A stretch of DNA of 64,000 bases from JAKAAZ01 sp963817855 (lineage in GTDB: Bacteria; Acidobacteriota; Terriglobia; Terriglobales; Acidobacteriaceae), in the NCBI GenBank assembly GCA_963817855.1, contig CAWFQA010000004.1, positions 186,001 through 250,000 of the forward strand. Direction: 5' to 3'. The notes under the pieces are model-generated. The model saw nothing but the letters and a program-made list of their open reading frames with translations, had not been told where the DNA came from and ran no database searches. Below are positions 1 to 9,609 of the stretch, in pieces. Every line of letters begins with the position of its first letter. The first letter of the stretch is position 1. The translations under genes were made by a program, and so were the position numbers.

Positions 1-761
1 TTCAGCTGAATCCGCGAACGATTCCTGCGCTCACTCCCGGTGAAAATCAATTCGAATATCGCGCCGGGAAAGATGTCAGGACGGAGTTGCCAGTGCGCCC
101 CTCGCATTTGAACGAGTACGCTTCCAAAGTGGGAAATGCCAGCTACGTGTCTCAGGATGGACAGGGCTACTGGGTCAACGACGGGGATCACGCTGGAGAC
201 GTCATCTTTGAAGTCTCCGCCCAGAATCGCGATCTCAGCGGCTTCGATGTCGGTGGCAGGTTCCTCGACCTGACCGGTGGAATCGCTCCCAACAAATTTA
301 CGGCCGAAATTCGCCACGTCACTCCATGGCCCGCGAATCGCAAGGGACCGGGCTCAGCGTCAATCTCATGGTCGACCAGTAGCCGTGGGCCGTGGAAAAC
401 ATTGTGGACCTACGATCCCAAGGTGACCTGGCTCGACGGCCAGCCGATCAAGCAGGTGCTGCGCTGGCCGGAGGTAGACCGCAGTGTGCGAAATCTGCCC
501 GCAGGAACGGAGCACGTCTACGTTCGCTACCAATTCGACGGGCTGGCCATCGATCATTTTAGGCTCGCCAGCATTCGTCCGGAAAACCCTTCGGCGACCC
601 AACATCTGAAGATCACAGAAATCTGGGAGGAGAATGGCAATCAACACGAGTTTCACAAAGACATCACCGACGCGAACGTTGCGCAGGCGTACCAGATTTC
701 TATTCCCAAGCAGGCGGATGTAACCAACGTGGCATTCATTCTCGACTGCCCGTCAAAATAA
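1..761 (+). CDS. C-terminal part of unknown, probably secreted protein (5' end outside window)
   Basis: The reading frame is open from the first bases of the window to the stop at 759-761, giving 252 residues of a longer protein; the TTG at 87 is internal and is not a likely start. The visible part is rich in Gly, Trp, Tyr and Asp with alternating hydrophobic residues, as expected for beta-sandwich domains of secreted proteins (for example SISWSTSSRGPWKTLW and EHVYVRYQFDGLAIDHFRLA). I do not recognise the family. It lies 161 bp upstream of a Tat-exported sugar epimerase on the same strand, so it may belong to a carbohydrate-related region, but this is inference. Confidence 0.6.
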   Translation, partial: QLNPRTIPALTPGENQFEYRAGKDVRTELPVRPSHLNEYASKVGNASYVSQDGQGYWVNDGDHAGDVIFEVSAQNRDLSGFDVGGRFLDLTGGIAPNKFTAEIRHVTPWPANRKGPGSASISWSTSSRGPWKTLWTYDPKVTWLDGQPIKQVLRWPEVDRSVRNLPAGTEHVYVRYQFDGLAIDHFRLASIRPENPSATQHLKITEIWEENGNQHEFHKDITDANVAQAYQISIPKQADVTNVAFILDCPSK

Positions 762-922
762 AATTGGTCGGATTACGATAGAAAAGGGACGACGCGTTCC
801 GAACGAATCGAATTGCCGTTACCTTGCCAAGAAATATTCCCCGTGTGACCGAACGAGTTGCGATGTGCGGCGTTACCATGGCAGAGGATCGGCCATCGTT
901 TGTAGAACAAGGAGTGTTATTG

Positions 923-1879
923 ATGTCGTCTACTCGTCGTGATTTTCTAGCGGGCCTTGGCGCCGCAGCCGCAGCGGTTTCTGTCCCAGGGCATGCTGCG
1001 CGGGCTCTTGCCGGTGACTCATTGTTGTATCCTCCCGCAGATTTGTCTTACTTCGACACGCCAATCCATCACGGACCGATGAAGATCCAGATTGGCTACG
1101 CCACGATTACGTGGAAAGAAAACGACAACCAGGCGATCGAGGATATCTCCGCTGTTGGCTATCCCGGCATCCAGCTGCGTGCCAACGTTCTCGGAGAATA
1201 TCCTGATCCGCAAGCGCTGAAAGGTGCATTGGCGAAGCACCATCTGACCTTCGTAGCCCTGTCTAGTGGAGATGCTCCACTGGACCCCGCAGGCGAGAAA
1301 AAAAGTCTGGAAACCCACGCCACGCATGCTCGCTATCTGCATCAGGCAGGCGGAAAATATCTGCAGGTCATTGGCACATTCGCCCAGAAAAGCTACACCT
1401 CCAGCGATTACAAGCGGGAGGGCATGCTGCTGACGGAAATCGGCAAGCGCGCCGCCGACTACGGCATCCAGACGGGGTTCCACAATCACATGGGATCGAT
1501 CGGGCAAACTCCGGAGCAGGTGGACGCGATTCTTGATGCTGCCGATCCTCGCTATGTGAAGCTGGAATTGGACACCGGACATTACCAGCAAGGAGGTGGC
1601 GATCCGGCGGAGGCCATTCGCAAATATCATGACCGACTGCTATTTTTGCACCTGAAAGATGCGGAGCCGGCGGCGACAAAGAGCGGTTATCAGTTTGTCG
1701 AGCTAGGGCAGGGAAGAGTGAACTTCGTCGCAATCTTCGATGCGTTGCGAGCTACCAACTTTAGAGGTTGGGGCGTGGTGGAACTGGATGGGGAGCGAAC
1801 CGGCACGAATCGCACGCCGAAACAGTCGGCGGAAATGAGTAAGAATTATTTAATCCACAAGCTAGGAGTGCAGGTATGA
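923..1879 (+). CDS. Tat-exported sugar phosphate isomerase/epimerase, TIM barrel
   Basis: A 318-residue protein of the xylose-isomerase-like TIM-barrel / AP endonuclease 2 superfamily, whose members isomerise or epimerise sugars with a divalent metal. The start at ATG 923 is chosen because an AAGGAG ribosome site lies at 909-914 and the N-terminus then begins MSSTRRDFLAGLGAAAAA, a twin-arginine signal (RRDFL) with an Ala-rich hydrophobic stretch. Barrel signatures include GFHNHMGS, KLELDTGHY and LLFLHLKDAE, which supply the usual metal-binding Glu, His and Asp residues. It overlaps the next gene by ATGA (1876-1879), so the two are translationally coupled. The exact sugar substrate cannot be read from the sequence. 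Confidence 0.88.
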   Translation: MSSTRRDFLAGLGAAAAAVSVPGHAARALAGDSLLYPPADLSYFDTPIHHGPMKIQIGYATITWKENDNQAIEDISAVGYPGIQLRANVLGEYPDPQALKGALAKHHLTFVALSSGDAPLDPAGEKKSLETHATHARYLHQAGGKYLQVIGTFAQKSYTSSDYKREGMLLTEIGKRAADYGIQTGFHNHMGSIGQTPEQVDAILDAADPRYVKLELDTGHYQQGGGDPAEAIRKYHDRLLFLHLKDAEPAATKSGYQFVELGQGRVNFVAIFDALRATNFRGWGVVELDGERTGTNRTPKQSAEMSKNYLIHKLGVQV

Positions 1880-2754
1880 GCTGTCCATTTCGCGTTGCTG
1901 TCATCAATGACGAAATCACTCAGGATTTTGGCCGCGCGTGCGAAATCGCGTCGAAAGATTTTGGCCTGAACTGGATTGAACTGCGCGGCATGTGGAACAA
2001 GAACATGGTCGATCTGGACTCATCGGAGATCGCGGAAGCGCGGAAGATTTTGGAGAAGAATAAGCTGCGCGTGACAGATATCGCCAGCCCATTGTTCAAG
2101 GTGGATTGGCCGGGCGCGCCGATTTCAAAGGTTTCTGAACGGCGTGACCAATTCGGCGCGGACTTCGGTTTCAAACAGCAGGAGAAAGTGCTGGAACGGT
2201 GCATTGAACTGGCGAAAGCATTTCAAACGGATCGCATTCGCTGTTTTGATTTTTGGCGGCTGGACGATCCGAAGCCGTATCGGGCGGCGATCAATGACAA
2301 GCTGCGTGAGGCTGCGGAACGGTGCGCGAAGAGCGATAAGATTCTGTTGCTGGAAAATGAAATGTCGTGCAATACAGGCACCGGAGAGGAAGCGGCGGCT
2401 GTGCTGCACGCGATTCCGAACAAGAATTTCATGCTGAACTGGGATCCGGGCAATGCGGTTACGCTGGGCAGCACGCCATATCCGAATGGCTTTGATTTAT
2501 TGCCGGAGAAACGCATTGGTCATTGTCACTGCAAAGACGCTGTTCGCAAGCCGGGCGGTGGGTATGATTGGGCTCCTGTAGGCGCCGGAATCGTCGACTG
2601 GGTCGGGCAGTTCCGCGCACTCAAGCGCGACGGGTATCACTATGCCGTCAGCCTGGAGACACACTGGCGCGGCGCGGGAACGGCCGAGGCTTCGACGCGC
2701 ATCAGCATGAAAGGTCTGAAAGCCACGCTGACAAAGGCAGGAATTCAGTGCTAA
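1876..2754 (+). CDS. Sugar phosphate isomerase/epimerase, TIM barrel (cytoplasmic)
   Basis: A 292-residue second TIM-barrel epimerase, starting with the ATG that overlaps the stop of the exported epimerase upstream (ATGA). It has no signal peptide. Barrel and metal-site features are visible as ILLLENEMSCN, NWDPGNAV, IGHCHCKDA and YAVSLETHW, matching the Glu/Asp/His/Glu arrangement of the family. Pairing an exported and a cytoplasmic paralogue in one operon suggests successive steps on a related sugar or inositol-like compound; that is inference. Sequence divergence from its neighbour is large, so this is not a recent duplication. Confidence 0.87.
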   Translation: MSCPFRVAVINDEITQDFGRACEIASKDFGLNWIELRGMWNKNMVDLDSSEIAEARKILEKNKLRVTDIASPLFKVDWPGAPISKVSERRDQFGADFGFKQQEKVLERCIELAKAFQTDRIRCFDFWRLDDPKPYRAAINDKLREAAERCAKSDKILLLENEMSCNTGTGEEAAAVLHAIPNKNFMLNWDPGNAVTLGSTPYPNGFDLLPEKRIGHCHCKDAVRKPGGGYDWAPVGAGIVDWVGQFRALKRDGYHYAVSLETHWRGAGTAEASTRISMKGLKATLTKAGIQC

Positions 2755-2775
2755 AAATCGGTTCGCTGCATTGGA

Positions 2776-3522
2776 CTAATTCAGAGTCGGCAGAAGTGAG
2801 GCGCCGCCTGAGAGGAAGATGATTCCCATCGCCAAGCTGTAGATTGCCGTGAGCGCGGAGACGACGCGCAAAAATTGCGGGCGATGCCGCGATACCCCGA
2901 ATAGTCCGGCCGCCGATGCCGTCATCACTGCATTCATTGTCAACAGTCCCGCGAGGAACATTCCCAGCCCCAGCATGCCGAGAGCAGCGCCACCGAGATT
3001 GGCTGCAAGCAGAAAAATCATCAACTGGCTTGGCGTTTCCGCGCCCAGGCCATGGATCACCCCGATCACAAAAACGGAGCGTGCATCGAAATTTCTTGGC
3101 GGTGCGTAGGCCTCGACCGGAGCCCCTTCTTCACGCCGCTTGAATGCCAGTCGCGCACGATGGTAGCCGGCGTGGAGCAACATGTAACGGCTCTTCGGCA
3201 GCGTGTCCTCCGGGCGGAACACCAAGGTCCCCAGCACGTAGATTCCGAGAACCACCAAGGTGACCCCGACCAGCCGCTCTGCCCACCGATCGATGCCAGC
3301 AGGCAGGCTGATCCCCAGCAATATGACGATCGAGCCGAGTCCCGCGACGGTGAGCGCGTGACCCAGGGCATAGATCATGCCGAGTTTCATGGCGATACGT
3401 TTCGACGATTGCACGCTGACCACATCGGTGATCGCGGCAATGTGGTCGTAGTCGAAGCCGTGGCGAAAGCCGAGCACTGCTGCGGTGAGCAGGGCGGCGT
3501 AGAGGGTAGTGTGCGTCGTCAA
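2776..3522 (-). CDS. Nickel/cobalt transporter, NiCoT-like membrane protein
   Basis: A 248-residue polytopic membrane protein. Near the N-terminus it carries RHGFDYDHIAAITDV, matching the NiCoT signature (R)HxxDxDH in the second helix that binds Ni(II) or Co(II), followed by YALGHALTV, a second conserved NiCoT-like element. About six to seven hydrophobic segments are visible, with a cytoplasmic charged loop at about residues 115-140. NixA/HoxN-type proteins are usually longer, so this is a compact member. The start is TTG at 3522 with only weak ribosome-site complementarity. No nickel enzyme or riboswitch is recognisable nearby, so metal specificity (Ni, Co or other) is undecided. Confidence 0.78.
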   Translation of the reverse strand: MTTHTTLYAALLTAAVLGFRHGFDYDHIAAITDVVSVQSSKRIAMKLGMIYALGHALTVAGLGSIVILLGISLPAGIDRWAERLVGVTLVVLGIYVLGTLVFRPEDTLPKSRYMLLHAGYHRARLAFKRREEGAPVEAYAPPRNFDARSVFVIGVIHGLGAETPSQLMIFLLAANLGGAALGMLGLGMFLAGLLTMNAVMTASAAGLFGVSRHRPQFLRVVSALTAIYSLAMGIIFLSGGASLLPTLN

Positions 3523-3855
3523 AATATCTTTCGCGATCGATGGCGTGCTGATTTATTTTCGGCTTGCTGCGGCGGTCATTAACAAATTCTGGGCAACTGC
3601 TCGCCGAACATCACATCCAAAATGCGCGTGCCACCCACTCGGGTCTGCATCCGCACATGCCAGAATGTTCTGAAACGACTTCTCCAATCATTTTCGCATC
3701 CCGGCCCAGCGGATGATCTTGCACGTCCCACGAGCGGTACGGCGAACGTGAGCGGCTATCTCCTAGGGTATACGACGGGGGCGCGATAGGTTGGTCCACA
3801 GAAAGAAGAGCCGCCTCCGCACATCGATCGAAGGACCAACCGCATCTAAATCCGG
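3523..3855. other. Divergent intergenic region between transporter and HhH lipoprotein
   Basis: A 333-bp gap between two divergently transcribed genes, expected to hold both promoters. The only structure I can point to is a perfect 9-bp inverted repeat near its right end, listed separately. A 62-codon open frame on the minus strand (3611-3799) has no ribosome site or recognisable similarity. No known riboswitch fold was recognised upstream of the transporter. Confidence 0.5.
3789..3841. repeat. Perfect 9-bp inverted repeat, possible operator or stem
   Basis: GGTTGGTCC at 3789-3797 and its exact reverse complement GGACCAACC at 3833-3841 are separated by 35 bases, ending 15 bp before the start codon of the HhH lipoprotein gene. 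It could form a stem in the leader of that transcript or bind a dimeric regulator at two half-sites. No T-run follows, so it is not a typical terminator. Confidence 0.4.
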
Positions 3856-4206
3856 ATGAAATCGATCGTCATTGCAACACTCGGCTTGATCACGCTTTGT
3901 GGTTGTGCTCCTTCAAGTCCGAGTCCCGACCAGATTCGCCAGCAGACCGCAAAGGCGACGGCGGCTGCAGCGCGCGACACTAAGGCTGTTACGCAGGGAA
4001 TCGCACAGGGACTCAAAACGAAGGGCCCGCTCAATGTTAACCGTGCGACGAAAGATCAACTGGAGACATTGCCGGGCATCGACGGTGCCGCTGCGGACAG
4101 AATTATTTCGGGCAGGCCTTATCAGAATTCGGAAGAGCTTCCGCGCCGGCATATTATTTCGCGAGCCGAGTATCACCAGATTGCAACCAAGATTGAAGCG
4201 CGATGA
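3856..4206 (+). CDS. Lipoprotein with helix-hairpin-helix (ComEA-like) domain
   Basis: A 116-residue protein. The N-terminus is a lipoprotein signal with lipobox LCGC (Cys at about residue 17). After an Ala-rich helical spacer, the C-terminal 60 residues (LNVNRATKDQLETLPGI, then AADRIISGRPY) form the helix-hairpin-helix repeat seen in ComEA and related competence DNA-binding proteins, here typed by NxA and LPGI. Such proteins bind double-stranded DNA without sequence preference. It stands alone, without comEC or pilus genes beside it, so a role in DNA uptake is only a family-based guess. Confidence 0.75.
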   Translation: MKSIVIATLGLITLCGCAPSSPSPDQIRQQTAKATAAAARDTKAVTQGIAQGLKTKGPLNVNRATKDQLETLPGIDGAAADRIISGRPYQNSEELPRRHIISRAEYHQIATKIEAR

Positions 4207-4294
4207 AGCTGGCGGTCGCGATTGATCCGCACCGCTGAGACTCTGAAGGCCTCGGCGTCGCAGTACGCAAGAACCGCAGTAGTTCAGCGTGATT

Positions 4295-5149
4295 TCAGCT
4301 CGATGCCAATTCTTTCGCCCGTTGTGCTGCGCGCATCACTGCTTTGATCAGCGTGACGCGCACGCCGCCTTCTTCCAGTTCCAGAATGCCGTCGATGGTG
4401 CAGCCAGCGGGTGTAGTGACAGCGTCCTTCAGCAGCGCTGGATGGCTGCCGGTTTCAAGCACCATGGTCGCGGCGCCCAACACCATTTGCGCTGCCAGCA
4501 GGGTGGCAATGTCACGCGGCAGGCCGACCTTGACTCCGCCTTCCGCGAGCGATTCCAGAATGATGTAGATGTACGCAGGGCCGCTGGCGGACAGTGCGGT
4601 GACGGCGTCCATATGTTTTTCATCCACGGTGACGGTGCGGCCAACGCTGGCAAAAACCTGTTCCGCAACCGCTAACTGCTCGTCGGTGACGAACTTGCCG
4701 CGGCACAGCGCAGTGGCTCCGCAACCCAGCAATGACGGCGTGTTGGGCATGGCGCGAATCACGGCCAGATCGATGCCTGCGGCTTTTTCGATGGCGCTGG
4801 TTTTGACCGATGCGGCAAATGAGATAATCGTTTTCTTCGCCGTCAGCGCTGGACGAATCTGCGCCAGAACTTCAGGAACTGTCTGCGGCTTGACGCCCAG
4901 CAGGATCAGGTCGCTGTTTCGCGCGGCGGCAAGATTGTCGGTCGATACAGAAACGCCCCATTGCTCCGTGAGCATTTTCGCGCGCTCCGGATGTTGCACG
5001 GTGGCACGGATGTTTTCCGGACGGAACAAACCATTTTTCAGGAATGCCTGCAGCAGAATGCCGCCCATTTTGCCCGCACCCAGCAAGGCTACCTTCGTAT
5101 TGGAGGAGGCTGCCTCTTCCTGCTTGGATTTTTCTTTTTTCTTGGCCAT
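4295..5149 (-). CDS. proC: Pyrroline-5-carboxylate reductase
   Basis: A 284-residue enzyme reducing 1-pyrroline-5-carboxylate to proline with NAD(P)H, the last step of proline synthesis. The Rossmann glycine motif LLGAGKMGG follows a Lys/Glu-rich N-terminal extension; the C-terminal half has the family signature around SGPAYIYIILESLAEGGVKVGL and VTTPAGCTIDG. The start at ATG 5149 is chosen because a GGAAGG site lies upstream and because the upstream DUF885 gene stops at 5154, leaving a 4-base gap typical of a coupled operon. An in-frame alternative further upstream would overlap that gene. Length and motifs match the family. Confidence 0.95.
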   Translation of the reverse strand: MAKKKEKSKQEEAASSNTKVALLGAGKMGGILLQAFLKNGLFRPENIRATVQHPERAKMLTEQWGVSVSTDNLAAARNSDLILLGVKPQTVPEVLAQIRPALTAKKTIISFAASVKTSAIEKAAGIDLAVIRAMPNTPSLLGCGATALCRGKFVTDEQLAVAEQVFASVGRTVTVDEKHMDAVTALSASGPAYIYIILESLAEGGVKVGLPRDIATLLAAQMVLGAATMVLETGSHPALLKDAVTTPAGCTIDGILELEEGGVRVTLIKAVMRAAQRAKELASS

Positions 5150-5153
5150 CAAC

Positions 5154-7073
5154 TTAGTTTCCTTCCGTCGTTCGACTAGAAATCTTGTGCAAACTGGCAT
5201 GTCCAGCGGATTTCTGCTGCTGTTGTTGAATCCAGGCCTCTACGCGTTGCTGCAGAATATCGAGAGGTAAGGCTCCCGAGTCGAGCACTTCATCGTGAAA
5301 GGCGCGAAGGTCGAAATTCTTTCCCAGCGCTTTCTGCGCCTCGGCGCGCAGCTCCAGAATTTTCAATCGGCCAATGTCATAGGCCAGAGCCTGACCGGGC
5401 CACGCGATGTAGCGATCGACCTCTTCCTGAATGGTAATGTCATCCATTGCAGTGTGGTCGTGGAAGTACTGCACCATCTGGTCGCGAGTCCAATGCCTGT
5501 AGTGAACGCCGGTGTCGACGACTAATCGAACCGCGCGCCACATTTGATTTTCCAGCAGACCGTATTGGCTGTAGGGGTCTTGATAGAAGCCGACTTCCTT
5601 GCCGAGTTGTTCACTATAGAAAGCCCAGCCCTCGACGAACGCGGTGTACATTTCAAAGCGGCGAAATTCTGGAATCCCGGTCTGTTCCTGGGCGAGCGAA
5701 ATTTGCAGATGATGGCCAGGGATGCCCTCGTGATACGCGATTGCTTCCACCTGGGTCAGCAGGCGCTTGCTGGCGTCGGTCGTGTTCACGCGAATTTCTC
5801 CGGGACGAGAGCCATCGGGCGTGCCCGGTTGATAGTCCGCCGGAACCTGATCGGCAGAGCCGAAGTTAGGCATGGCGACCACCTTGAGCGGTGCGTGCGG
5901 CAACTTGGTGATCAGGTCGGGCAGCTTTGGTTCCATCTGGTCCACATAGTGCTGGTATAGACCGATCAGCTGTGCGCCAGATTGTGCATGCTCTTTGGGA
6001 TTATCGACGAGCGCTTCGTGAAAACTGCGCAGGTCCCTGTAGCCAAGCTGGTGTACAACGGCAAGCAATTGCGGCTCGATGCGCGCCACATCCGCCACGC
6101 CCATCTGGTAGACCTGCTCGGGCGTAAGGTCAGTAGTGGTGTAGCTCTGGACGAGATACGCATAGCACGCGTCTCCATTTTTCGTAGCCCAGATGCCCGC
6201 GTCTTTGCGCGCGTTGGGGATATATTGCGCGGCCAAATATTTCGCGAAATGTCTGAATGCAGGTTGCACCTGGGTGCGGATGGCGGTCAACAGCGCGGTA
6301 CGAATCTGGGCGCGATCTTGCGCGGAGATGCTGGCGGGGAATCGCCGCAGCGGGCTGGCAAACGGAGAATCTTCCGGCTTGCCGGTTGCCAAAGCATTCA
6401 CATGCGCCAGAACTTTCTGCATGATGAATTGCGGCTCGCTGTGGCCGGCTTCTTCGCCCAGCATCAGGTCTGTGCTGATCTGAAGAATAGCGGCAGGTAC
6501 TTTGTTTAGGCGCGCAATGTAATGGGCATAGTCGTCTGCGGAGGTGAAGGACAGTATGCCGGCCAGCATCGGCAGATCGACTTGAATTCCGGAAAATTGG
6601 GTGACTGGAGTTTGCCAGGGCTCGCACGCGGAAGATTCCTGCTGATCGACCAGATCGTGCACCAGCAGGCGCTTGCTCAGCTTTTCCTGGTCGTTCATCC
6701 CGGTGGTATCGACGGAGCCAAGGCGTTCGATGAAGCGTTCACCGCGCGCCAGCGAGTCGTTGTAAGCCTCGTCAGAGTAGTCGGATAGCTGATCGTCATA
6801 GCGCTTGTCGCCGATGGTTGAGGCCATCTCTGGCGAGTGCTTGAGGGTTTCCTCCCAGTAGTCATGGAAGATCAGGTTCAGTTGCGTTACGCGATCCTGC
6901 AGTGTGTTTGTCTGGAATTGCGGCGCGGGGGCAAGATCCTTCGTCTTGAAAGTCTGCGACCATATTGTGCAGGGGAACAGAAGGCACGCTCCCAGCGTAA
7001 TGAGCGGCGTGAGAGATGAATTACGCGAGCCGAAATGACGCGGAGCAAACGACAATTGTCTTGCGAGGGGCAT
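5154..7073 (-). CDS. DUF885 family secreted metallopeptidase-like protein
   Basis: A 639-residue exported protein of the DUF885 family. The zinc-peptidase motif HEGIPGHH (His, Glu, two His) lies in the C-terminal half, followed by TAFVEGWAFYSE, which supplies a downstream Glu typical of this group; both are hallmarks of the family, which resembles gluzincin peptidases. The start at ATG 7073 puts a basic region and a hydrophobic stretch (PLITLGACLLFPCTIWS) at the N-terminus; LGAC could be a lipobox, or signal peptidase I may cut later. It is followed after 4 bases by proC, so they are probably co-transcribed; a peptide-to-amino-acid link is plausible but unproven. Confidence 0.87.
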   Translation of the reverse strand: MPLARQLSFAPRHFGSRNSSLTPLITLGACLLFPCTIWSQTFKTKDLAPAPQFQTNTLQDRVTQLNLIFHDYWEETLKHSPEMASTIGDKRYDDQLSDYSDEAYNDSLARGERFIERLGSVDTTGMNDQEKLSKRLLVHDLVDQQESSACEPWQTPVTQFSGIQVDLPMLAGILSFTSADDYAHYIARLNKVPAAILQISTDLMLGEEAGHSEPQFIMQKVLAHVNALATGKPEDSPFASPLRRFPASISAQDRAQIRTALLTAIRTQVQPAFRHFAKYLAAQYIPNARKDAGIWATKNGDACYAYLVQSYTTTDLTPEQVYQMGVADVARIEPQLLAVVHQLGYRDLRSFHEALVDNPKEHAQSGAQLIGLYQHYVDQMEPKLPDLITKLPHAPLKVVAMPNFGSADQVPADYQPGTPDGSRPGEIRVNTTDASKRLLTQVEAIAYHEGIPGHHLQISLAQEQTGIPEFRRFEMYTAFVEGWAFYSEQLGKEVGFYQDPYSQYGLLENQMWRAVRLVVDTGVHYRHWTRDQMVQYFHDHTAMDDITIQEEVDRYIAWPGQALAYDIGRLKILELRAEAQKALGKNFDLRAFHDEVLDSGALPLDILQQRVEAWIQQQQQKSAGHASLHKISSRTTEGN

Positions 7074-7187
7074 GGGATGAGTGTAAATGCCAGCGAAGAC
7101 GCTTGTAACCAAGCTCAGCGCGCGGCCACAGCAAGATGCGATCGAGCCGAAGCTGAACCGCGAAGACGGCCAAATTCCCAGGAAGGT

Positions 7188-9441
7188 CTAACTCTTCATG
7201 TGCAGCAGAATAACCGTCGCCTTTCCATGCCCGGGGACGGTGATGGTGAGCTGATTTCCATTACGCTGTGGCGTGAGGGAGGTTTTCTGGCCCAGGTCGA
7301 TGGAGTCTACCTCAACCGACTGCACCGCACTCGCGTTCGGGAGTCGGGCAATCACTTGCAGATTGGGATCGAAACCGTCGGCATGGTTCAACGCACGCCA
7401 GGCGGAGATCATGGTGATCATGATGTCGCCATTTTTCAACTGGAAGATGTTGCCGTAGGTGTTCGCAGGCAGATCGAGCGCGTGCGGATAAAAAATCCAC
7501 TTCTTGCCGGCAAACATGTTCACGTACGGCTGGTACATGTTGTGGAGTTTCTCGTTGTACGCGATGGTTTCCACCGGCAATGGTTTGCCATCTCGGGTGT
7601 GATCGGACACAAGCGAGTTGAAGGCTCCATAGCGCAGGCAGTGGAGATAGAGAATCTCCTGGTCGGCTGGGTTGCTGTCGAGAATCATCACGTGGCGCGT
7701 CAGGCCGAGATAGCTTTGCGTGGTGATCCATCCGGGGCTCACTTCATACGGCGCATTCTCCATCATCATGATGCCGTCGATGCCGCGCGTACTGGCGACC
7801 GTGACTGGCTTGTTCGCGGTGATGGTCATGCCGCGATCGTGTAACAACGGGCCAACATATTGATCCAGCATACGCCGGTACATGAACTCCGGATAGTAAG
7901 CCGGTTTGTTGTCGACCATAGTGATGCCGTCGTCGTGTGCGAAGTCAAACATGTAGCTGCGGCCGAACACATCCCAGAAAAAGCCCGCGGCGTCCGGATA
8001 GGACTGCACCATCTGTTTGGCTTCCTCGACCATGTGCTGACCGAATCCGGTGCTTGGGTCGGAGTTCATCAGCCAACAGGCGCGCTTGCTGGGATATTCC
8101 CGCCCACGCCAGGCCGCGATGGTCTTATCGTCTTCACTTTTCGCAATACTCTTTGAAAAATTCTGTTGGGCGTACCAGTATTCCGACTCGGTGGTGTTGT
8201 AGTAGAGAAACGTGCCGACGCCGGCTTCCTTACTCAAGCGGCAATGTTCCTCAATGGCGACGCGGGTCAAGGTAGGGCCACCGGGATCGGAAATGTCCGT
8301 CCAGCTCTTCATGTCCGGGGGTGGAATCATTTCGCCATACAAGTGATAGGGACTGTGATATTCCTCCCAGCGGACACTGAGGGCATATCGCTTGGCATAC
8401 GCCTCGCGGACTTGCTGGGTCGTAAGCGAAGGATCCATCAAGTTGTCGCCATCGGTGTAGGCGCCATCCCATTTTTCAAAATTAGGATTGGGATCGAAGT
8501 AGGCTTTGTATTTGGAATAGAACCAGCCAAGCGACGGACGCCAGTTCGCCGGTTGCGCAGAAATCAGCAGGCTTGTTTCCAGGTCATGGGAGCTTCGAAG
8601 ACCAAGGTCTTCATTGCTCACCTGAAAATACGGTCGCTCACTGGCAGGATATTGGCGCGAATTCCAATAGAAGTCCGCCAGGGCGCTGGTGTTGGTTAGA
8701 AACCGAATGCGGACGGCAGGGACTTCCAGCGGAGAAGCGATCGCGAGCGCCCGGTCGCTGCGTTTGGAGTAGAAGACCATCAATGGGACGGTGGTTCTCC
8801 ATTCGCCTTCACCGATGGCGCCGGAGGTGGATTGGCCGTAGTCAATAGAGAACGGCAGCCACGGCTTTACACGAAATGGTGCGTTGGAAATCGGCGCCCA
8901 GGCTTCGCCGCCGAGCGGCAGCGGCACATCGTAGATGACGCGCACGGTGCGATCCGGGCCGGAAGTCTTCTTGATGCGCACGTTCCAGCGCACATCCTTC
9001 GGGCCGACAAGAAATGTCTCATGAACAATAAAATCCGCGCCGGGATATTGCTTGTCGAAGGAAAGGGTGTCGTTATCTCCATTTTTTGACTGCTTCAGGT
9101 TCGTGACCTTGCCAGGATCGGAGATGTCGCGAAACACGCGATTGCGCAATTCGTCATAGAGCGTGAGTCCGCCGATGCGCTTGCCTACGGTGAACGTCAG
9201 GCCTCGATTGCCGTCTGTGTCGGATGTGGCGTCGGCCAGCGTCTGGTTGCAATAGTCCTCATGGCTGACTTGATCGACGAGATGGTCGATGACTCCGGTC
9301 GACTTGGTCGACCGATAGCTGGAGGGAGTTATTCGCTGCCGTCCACTCGTTTTGAGAGCCCGAAGCAGCAGGCTGGCTCGCGCAAAGAGGCAAAGCGCTT
9401 GCCACCAGAAATGTTGCACAAGAAATCCGAAGGATTTTCAT
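7188..9441 (-). CDS. Secreted glycoside-hydrolase-like protein, frameshifted near N-terminus
   Basis: A protein of about 750 residues if one frame change is repaired. Reading from ATG 9441 gives a good signal peptide (MKILRISCATFLVASALPLC) and mature start NEWTAANNSLQLSVDQ; the frame then fails and the long conserved body resumes one frame over (GVIDHLVDQVSHEDY onward). The junction lies at about 9290-9313 inside a GTCGACC direct repeat, and one extra base explains it. The body has an N-terminal beta-rich region and a probable TIM-barrel part (AAGFFWDVFGRSYMFDF, GMTITANKPV, DGIMMMENAP), resembling uncharacterised glycoside hydrolases, but I cannot name a family. It may be a true pseudogene or a sequence error. 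Confidence 0.65.
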
Positions 9442-9493
9442 GGATGCAATCAATGTAATTCGCAGGGAGAGGAAGGTCAATTTTATTGGGAAT

Positions 9494-9512
9494 GTAACGA
9501 TTCGATTGTTAC
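9494..9512. promoter_or_regulatory. Imperfect palindrome GTAAC-N9-GTTAC, candidate operator
   Basis: The 19-bp element runs from GTAAC (9494-9498) to GTTAC (9508-9512), with a further partial match in the centre. It sits in the 168-bp divergent gap between the glycoside-hydrolase-like gene (minus) and the BNR protein (plus), where an operator controlling both would be placed. The shape would suit a LacI- or GntR-type dimer, but no such regulator is encoded nearby. Confidence 0.3.
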
Positions 9513-9609
9513 TCTGAAAGTCAGAACGGGTTGACTGGCAAGCGGCGGGACAGGCTCAACGCGCTGGAGATACGGTATCGTGTTGTTGAAGCTTTGGCTT
9601 GAGAGGGCT

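Noticed and set aside
3611..3799. 62-codon minus-strand frame in the divergent gap
   Set aside because: No ribosome site, no hydrophobic or repeat pattern, and it would occupy a promoter region.
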